15,011 nucleotides of DNA. Source: Entrophospora sp. SA101 (taxonomy: Eukaryota; Glomeromycota; Glomeromycetes; Entrophosporales; Entrophosporaceae). Made by a program: the position numbers and the translations under genes. The notes beneath the pieces were generated by a model that saw nothing but the letters and a program-made list of their open reading frames with translations, was not told where the DNA came from and did not search any database. The stretch lies in contig CAUDNR010000001.1 of assembly GCA_958430865.1 (NCBI GenBank), positions 297,678-312,688 on the forward strand, read 5' to 3'. This document shows positions 9,984-15,011 of this stretch, in pieces. Position 1 is the first letter of the stretch; each line of letters begins with the position of its first letter.

Positions 9984-10424
9984 TTATTTTTTTTCTGTAA
10001 ATCTTTCAACAATAGTTTGTATCACATAAAATGGAAAACTCTTACCACGCCCCTGTGACCGAAAAAAAAATACAAAAATTTATTCACTTAAAAAAATCCC
10101 ACATCGGGAATATATTTGAAAACGTCAATTTGCAAAAGGTTAAATAATAGCGAGTTAGACGTATTCTGGTGTAGAGGAGAAAAAATCCTACAATGGAAGA
10201 TCCAGTTTATCACTTACTTTTTATTGCCAGGATGTTTGCCAAGTTACGTTGCACAATATAAAAAATTAATGTAACATTTCAAATTGGTTTTTTCATTATT
10301 TCAATGTATGTCGATCACTAAAATTTTATATGAGTGACAAATGTCCTGTAAATAATAATAATAATAAATAATAATTAGATCTCAACTTTGAACAAAAATA
10401 TAAAGTAAATTTTTGTAATTAAAA
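9984..10424. other. divergent intergenic region between AAR2 and the ARID/PWWP-like gene
   Basis: The AAR2 start and the plus-strand ATG at 10425 point away from each other, so this 441-base gap should hold both promoters. No long ORF or clear conserved motif is visible. An AAT/AATA repeat lies near 10352-10372. Confidence 0.5.
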
Positions 10425-10663
10425 ATGGAAAGCAAATTTGCTCATAAACGCGTAATAGAACCAAAATATATGAGAAAAAAAGTTGTATTTGTTGATCCTG
10501 ATGATCCCTCAGCTTCTTATTGGTGGCCAGCTTTGGTTAGTTTTAGGGCATTTGTGATTTGACATTAACATCCTCTAAAAAAGAAAATTAATTTAAAAAA
10601 AAAAAATGGTTTTTGACATTCTCAAAGGTAGTTCCAAACAAGGAGATAGAAATTTTTAAACAA
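10425..10663 (+). pseudogene. 5' fragment of an ARID/PWWP-like nuclear protein gene, truncated
   Basis: Exon 1 (10425-10535, 37 codons) ends VFVDPDDPSASYWWPAL. The donor GTTAGT at 10536 joins the acceptor CTCAAAG (AG at 10626-10627), and exon 2 continues [21 protein letters not shown]...YWWPALVVP pattern is what I recall from N-terminal regions of fungal ARID-domain and similar chromatin proteins; this rests on memory. After about 10663 the same frame only reads the antisense of histone H2B and stops at a TAG about 60 bases later. The DNA-binding part is therefore missing. It looks like a gene cut by a rearrangement, not a short complete gene. The splice fit and sensible phase support a once-real gene; the family name is tentative. 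Confidence 0.55.
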
Positions 10664-10665
10664 AA

Positions 10666-10875
10666 AATAGACATTGCTTTGTTTGAGATGCCAGTCTCGG
10701 GATGGACTTGTTTTAACACTTTATAGATATAACTAGAATATGTTTCTTTTCGAGCCTTTTTTCTTTTGACTTTATTATCAGTTGTTGCTGTTGCAGCTGT
10801 TTTTTTCTTTTCTCCTGAAGCTGCAGTTGTTATTGGAGCTTTTGAAGCTGGTTTTTTTTCTGATTTTGGAGGCAT
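10666..10875 (-). pseudogene. histone H2B, first 70 codons only (truncated)
   Basis: Core nucleosomal histone that pairs with H2A. From the ATG at 10875 the frame gives a Lys/Ala-rich N-terminal tail ([14 protein letters not shown]), then the near-invariant [18 protein letters not shown] (first histone-fold helix), the TGIS loop and NKAMSI at the start of the central helix. At about residue 70 the match to H2B stops abruptly. The reading then becomes [10 protein letters not shown], the antisense of the neighbouring plus-strand exon. The rest of the central helix and the C-terminal helices are absent, and I found them nowhere else in the window. A cryptic intron is unlikely because no good donor follows (only GTCTAT or GTTTAA). 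As it stands the product could not fold into a nucleosome. The F-box gene starts 78 bases upstream in the opposite direction. Confidence 0.85.
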
Positions 10876-10953
10876 ATTTACTAATTATTAGATAACTTTT
10901 TTTGTTAAAATAATTGTTAATCAAAAGATTACTGTATCACAAAAAAAAATTCA
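10876..10953. promoter_or_regulatory. short divergent spacer between H2B and the F-box gene
   Basis: Only 78 bases separate the two outward-facing ATGs, so any core promoters must share this A/T-rich spacer or overlap the coding regions. No TATA or CCAAT motif can be named with confidence. Inferred from layout only. Confidence 0.3.
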
Positions 10954-12615
10954 ATGATTGAAGAAAATATTTTAAAACTTGATACGCTACCACCAGAAAT
11001 TATTATTGCAATATGTCGAAAATTATCACTATTGGATAAATGTAGTGTAAGTAAAGTTTGTAAATGTTTTCAAAGGATAATTTACAATAACTTAGAATTT
11101 TGGAGATTTCTCGATTTATCACCATTTAGTGAGAATCTCACAAACCAACATTTGTTTAATATATTAAGAACAAGATGGAAGTCAAATATAAAAGGTCAAC
11201 GTTTAGATTTAAGTGGGTGTCAATTAATTAATTCTTATGCACTTGAGAAATTAGCAGCAATGTATTCGGATTTTCAAGGAATCCATTTAAATAATGAACC
11301 ACGTTATGATACATGGATTTCAGATGATGATGGTTATAATGATAATGAATACAATGATAAATGGTTAAAATTAAAGTATTATCATAAAAGTCCTACCTTC
11401 ACAAAAGCTGGTAGACCAGGATTATATCAAAAATGGCGAGTTTCACATTCATCACTATCATCAAAAACACAACCATGGATCATCGGTGATAAATCAATTC
11501 AATTAATTATACAAAAATCTTATAAAACCTTAAGTCATCTATCACTTGGAAATCAAAAACTTCGTCATGAAACTGCTACTGCAATTGCATCTTGTTCGCA
11601 ATTACTTTATTTAGATTTATGTGGTACAGATTTAAATGATGCCTCTTTACAAGACATTTTGACAAAAACTAATAAACTTGAATCTTTAAAATTGTTAGAT
11701 ATAGAGTTGACACCGATGACTTTAATGATAATAAGACTTTTGAAAAATTTACGGTTATTGCATATAAGTGGACTTAATAAAAAAAATTTAAATTCAAGAT
11801 CAATATCTGACACGTTAAAGAATTTATCGAATTTGCAAAATTTTAGAATGAATCAAACAATGATTGGTGAAGTTGACCGAGTGATTATAGAAGGGCTTTC
11901 GTGGGTATTTTGTGACGGACCAGTAGAAACATTTAATGTCATGTTAGAGAATAATCGTAATAACAATAATGGCACATCGGTAAAACAAAACAGAACTTCA
12001 CTACGTTATCTTGATCTTTCACCTAAACTTGATATTTATCCAAGAAGTCAAGAAAGTCATGTTCAAATAGAACATTATATAACAATTAGCAATTCATCAT
12101 TATGGTCATTATCTGTTAACCATCCTTTTTTGGTTTCTTTAAGGATATTTAATGCTTATGCTATAAGTGCAGAAGGAATTGATGTATTGTTATCAAATCT
12201 TCATTATTTGGAATATTTGGAATTGAGAAGATGGCGTGGTATGGATTTAGATCCAATCAATAGATTGACACCATCTTATTGTCCAAAATTAAAAGAGATT
12301 GTATTACACGGCATTGAAATATCGGATTTTGACGAATGGATAAAAGTTGTTGAAATTGATCAAAAAAATGATGACGACTCCATTACTAAAATAAATTATG
12401 TTGGATTTCGAAATTTGGAGGTATTGGATTTGACTGATATTTCTGGTTATTGTGATAAACATTTTGATTTTATGGTGGTACAATGTTCAAAACTTCATAA
12501 AGTAAGACTATTAAAAACTGGTGTTAAAGATCTTGATGAAATAGTTAAAAAAAGAAAAAGGATTATTATAAACAACGATTCCGGGTGGATGGACATTTTA
12601 CATAGCTATAATTAG
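10954..12615 (+). CDS. F-box and leucine-rich-repeat protein
   Basis: Single-exon gene of 553 codons. Residues 8-55 (LDTLPPEIIIAICRKLSLLD ... FWRFLDLS) match an F-box, the motif that binds Skp1 in SCF ubiquitin ligases. The rest contains many irregular leucine-rich repeats of the AMN1/FBXL kind, for example LRLDLSG-like GQRLDLSGCQLIN (about 81), LSHLSLGNQKL (about 193), LLYLDLCGTDLNDASL (about 217), LESLKLLDIEL (about 238), YLEYLELRRWRGMDLDP (about 421) and NLEVLDLTDISGYC (about 486), which would capture a substrate. The target cannot be predicted. F-box/LRR genes are greatly expanded in some AM fungi, from general knowledge. The start is the first ATG of the frame and directly precedes the F-box. 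It is the only long intronless gene besides the transposase. Confidence 0.85.
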   Translation: MIEENILKLDTLPPEIIIAICRKLSLLDKCSVSKVCKCFQRIIYNNLEFWRFLDLSPFSENLTNQHLFNILRTRWKSNIKGQRLDLSGCQLINSYALEKLAAMYSDFQGIHLNNEPRYDTWISDDDGYNDNEYNDKWLKLKYYHKSPTFTKAGRPGLYQKWRVSHSSLSSKTQPWIIGDKSIQLIIQKSYKTLSHLSLGNQKLRHETATAIASCSQLLYLDLCGTDLNDASLQDILTKTNKLESLKLLDIELTPMTLMIIRLLKNLRLLHISGLNKKNLNSRSISDTLKNLSNLQNFRMNQTMIGEVDRVIIEGLSWVFCDGPVETFNVMLENNRNNNNGTSVKQNRTSLRYLDLSPKLDIYPRSQESHVQIEHYITISNSSLWSLSVNHPFLVSLRIFNAYAISAEGIDVLLSNLHYLEYLELRRWRGMDLDPINRLTPSYCPKLKEIVLHGIEISDFDEWIKVVEIDQKNDDDSITKINYVGFRNLEVLDLTDISGYCDKHFDFMVVQCSKLHKVRLLKTGVKDLDEIVKKRKRIIINNDSGWMDILHSYN

Positions 12616-12804
12616 TCGGACTTATGTAGTAATAAATGTGCATTACATGATTGTTTTATTATAAATTCAGTCGTTTTATTATTTATTTACTTTTTTTTAT
12701 TGCGCGAGAAAAATTTTGAATTATGAATTTTTCAATTGAGAAAAAGATAAGACAAGACAGATCAAACAAACATCATCTAATTCAATAAAGTTATTAAACA
12801 AAAT
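12616..12804. other. F-box gene 3' flank
   Basis: T- and A-rich non-coding DNA after the TAG stop, with no ORF. It probably contains the poly(A) region. Confidence 0.4.
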
Positions 12805-13263
12805 CCCACTTGAATATATTGCGGATCCTGCAAGACACGAAGAAGCAGAAATGGGTTGAATGGTGGGTTGAATGATAATGGGACCATCCACATCATCCGG
12901 GATTTAAAAATAAAGCAGAAAACGATAGAAATGGTAAAAGTGATAATTTATTAAGGTTACCATCTGGTGCAATATCAAAGGAGCCAAATTTGATCCGATC
13001 GTACCAGATGATATAATCTTATTGGTGGACATCATCAACAGCATAGTCATGAACTTCATCCTGTTGCAGGACAAAATCCTGGTGAATTGTTACCACTAAG
13101 ACAAGAACACTCCATACCTCAAACTACAAAACCCATTTACAATGACACAAACCAAACAGAAGATTATTACTATAAGCGATAGTCACCATCTTGAAAGTAA
13201 CAGAAAAGAATTTGGTCCACCAGGTGGTAGAAATTTGGATGGTGGTTTTGGTGATGGTGGTAG
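12805..13263 (+). pseudogene. frameshifted remains resembling PI31 (proteasome inhibitor) C-terminal domain
   Basis: Coding-like pieces lie in the expected order but in different frames. EYIADPARHEEAEMG (from about 12812) meets a stop. MIMGP (about 12872) follows, then PHHPGFKNKAEND and LLRLPSGAIS (about 12951-12977), and a -1 shift leads to GAKFDPIVPDD (from 12980). A Gly-rich FGPPGGRNLDGGFGDGG ends the set (about 13208-13263). The PI31/Fub1 C-terminal domain is proline- and glycine-rich, with GP, RLPPGA and GARFDPFGP signatures, which these pieces echo. Stops and frame changes make an intact gene unlikely unless several short introns or sequencing errors are involved. The family name is a tentative match by eye, and the N-terminal FP domain is absent. 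Confidence 0.42.
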
Positions 13264-13465
13264 GTTTAGAGTTTTTAAATGGTTTTAAATTTTATCATAA
13301 AGTAGTATTGAGGAAAAATTGCAGATAAATTGTTATTTCACGTATATAATTTTAATTAGTTTTTTTTTCAATATAATTTCTTTTTTTTTCTCATTAAATT
13401 AATAGTAAATAATGAATAGTGATAATGAAAAAATTAGGAGATCACCATATTAGGATTTCTTCCCA
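13264..13465. other. spacer between the PI31-like remains and the EME1 gene end
   Basis: AT-rich with T runs near 13361-13388 and no ORF. It should include the EME1 3' untranslated region. Confidence 0.4.
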
Positions 13466-14935
13466 TTAATATTTCATAGACCCTTTTTGAAATTGATTTA
13501 TTAATGTATCTACCTCTTTGTCCCAACCAAATACCTGAAATCTTTAATAGAGAATATTTTTTAACATTTATTTGTTTAATTAAATATTGTTGATTATAAT
13601 AATAGTAATACCTCTATACTTGTTAACAATTTTTCGGCTTCTTCTTTATCTTTACATCGTTTATATGCATAATACAATGACTTGATTGTTGGATACTTAT
13701 TAACAATTCCTTTTGCTACAGAAGGGGCAACAAATTGTATTTCCTGCAACATACGTAACCATGTATCACCAGCATCAACTCCAGTTCGAATTTGACCTTC
13801 AATCAAAAAGTTCAAATTTCCATTTCGATTCCTAACATTCATATATATGTGGTTATTTATAATATTATAACGGGAAAAAAAGCTCAAAAAAGTCTACTTA
13901 CTTGTAAGGAATTGTTGAGATGTCTACTGAGAATAAACCTATAGTTTCAACTGTATCACTTATATCTTTTGTGTGAACAATGGAACATTTCCCAATAATT
14001 TGAAGCCAGATCAATTCTTCTTCAATTTTTTCAGGATCAGGTCCCAAATTATTATTATTGGCTGGCTGTTTTTTCTTGTGCCTTTGAATTTCGTTTGTTT
14101 CTTGATCTTCTTCTTGATTTTCATTAATTTTTGCACGAACTGCATTAGTAAAATTACGATTGTGATGTAATCTTTTCTTTCTGCAATATTCTTCAAAACC
14201 TTCTATTAAAATAATCAACTTTTTATTAGTAAATGCATTTTTCAAATTTTGTAGATAATCTTTCATGGAATTTTGCCCAATGATCTTGCCCAGTTCTGAA
14301 ATTGGAAGATAAACCATTAAATAAACATCATCATGAATTTTTTCAGGTACTGGCATGAAAGCATCAAGTTCATCATCCCATTCTGCGCTAACTTTTCTTC
14401 TCCATTTAATGATCTTTGAAATATTGTGTTGAATTGTATTAATTGTTATAAATTTTGATTCTAAATTAGATTGTATCAAAGAACCAAAAGTTCCTTCCAT
14501 TAAAGAAGCTTCAATATCGGCAATCAATTCTCGCGTCATATCAAATTTTTCAAATTTTTTTTTGTTAATTTGTTGAATTTGCTTGACTCTTTGTTTTTCT
14601 GCTTTTTTTTCCAACTATCATAAAAAAAAATTTTTTTTTAATTAAAAAATTAAGAAAATATTGTTTGAACAAAATCTATTCAAAAAATTTACTTTTTTAC
14701 GTTGACGTTCTAGTTTTTCTTCTACTTTAGCTAGCTGTAATCAATGGTTGTGTTAAAATCATATTATTATATTTAATAACAAAATATATATCAAGGGTTT
14801 TTAAATTAATTTTTACCCTTTCAATCGAAATAGTTCTTTTAAATGATTTTTTCGAGCCTTCTTTCTGATTTTTTTTAATAATAGAGTCGTCGTCGTCGTC
14901 GTCATCATCATCATCCTCACTACCACCATCTATTT
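13466..14935 (-). CDS. EME1/Mms4-like subunit of the MUS81 structure-selective endonuclease (N-terminus off the window)
   Basis: EME1 is the non-catalytic partner of MUS81, cutting branched DNA at stalled forks and recombination junctions. Exons, in transcript order: about 14935-14817 (5' border unsure), 14734-14693, 14614-13902, 13831-13612, 13534-13466; phases agree. Parts in order: an acidic run of ten Asp followed by Lys/Ser; a charged coiled-coil-like stretch (LAKVEEKLERQRKK, then LEKKAEKQRVKQ); an ERCC4-like domain from DIEASLMEGTFGSLIQ through IKWRRKV, YLMVYLPISEL and LIILIEGFEEYCRKKR; then IRTGVDAGDTWLRMLQEI and VAPSVAKGIVNKYPTIKSLY, a helix-hairpin-helix-like C-terminus. The ERKxxxD catalytic motif of MUS81 is not seen, which fits EME1. 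TTG at 14614 begins an exon and is not a start codon. The gene continues rightwards beyond the window. Confidence 0.82.
14886..14915. repeat. coding trinucleotide repeat: six GTC then four ATC (ten Asp codons)
   Basis: On the coding (minus) strand this reads four GAT then six GAC codons in the acidic exon of the EME1 gene. The change in synonymous codon suggests growth by replication slippage of two blocks, so repeat number may vary between strains. Confidence 0.9.
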
Positions 14936-15011
14936 CTATGAAGCTTGCGAAGCAAGTTTTACAAAAATGAACGTTTTGCAATTATTCAATAGTTATTTGT
15001 ATATAAATTTC

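Noticed and set aside
10588..10665. A H2B intron explaining the loss of similarity
   Set aside because: No consensus donor follows AMSI, the H2B remainder is not found downstream, and the interval reads as an exon of the plus-strand gene.
11607..11813. Minus-strand ORF inside the F-box gene
   Set aside because: Shadow of the long plus-strand leucine-rich-repeat frame.
13973..14196. Plus- and minus-strand ORFs inside the EME1 large exon
   Set aside because: Out-of-frame shadows of the 713-base EME1 exon.
14941..14958. Short inverted repeat AAGCTTGC-GAA-GCAAGTTT
   Set aside because: An imperfect 8-base stem, expected by chance, probably at an intron/exon edge.

Overview
The window is eukaryotic nuclear DNA: very AT-rich, with short GT-AG introns that split most genes and long A/T runs. 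The genes (fungal-type H2B, an Ale1-like acyltransferase, HAP2/NF-YA, AAR2, EME1) and the many Tc1/pogo-type DNA transposon traces suggest an AT-rich early-diverging fungus. A Glomeromycotina (arbuscular mycorrhizal) genome is my best guess, but that is an inference from style and not a proven assignment. Exon structures were read by eye from splice signals, reading-frame continuity and family motifs.

Layout. 1-1199: 3' part of a pogo/Tigger-type DDE transposase gene and the repeat-rich end of its element. 1773-3907 (-): eight-exon MBOAT lysophospholipid acyltransferase. 4452-5183 (-): NF-YA/HAP2 subunit of the CCAAT-binding factor, with a complete conserved core. 5468-6442: probable Tc1-like remnant with an 18-base inverted repeat, holding a nested 178-base MITE (5928-6105). 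6443-7977: no recognisable gene. 7978-9983 (-): complete eight-exon AAR2 splicing-factor gene, 383 codons. 10425-10875: the 5' part of an ARID/PWWP-like gene (+) runs directly into the 3' side of a histone H2B gene cut after about 70 codons (-). 10954-12615 (+): single-exon F-box/leucine-rich-repeat protein. About 12805-13263 (+): frameshifted remains resembling the C-terminal domain of proteasome inhibitor PI31. 13466 to the right edge (-): EME1-like partner of the MUS81 endonuclease, lacking its N-terminus.

The genes are mostly unrelated housekeeping genes and do not form a pathway. I found no convincing new biological system. The strongest anomaly is the reciprocal truncation at about 10663-10669, where two genes on opposite strands break at the same point. 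It could be a real inversion or translocation breakpoint, or an assembly join. Next in interest are the nested transposon remnants and, in AAR2, a weak 5' splice site with a perfect decoy four bases downstream, plus a (TG)24 run close to a 3' splice site.
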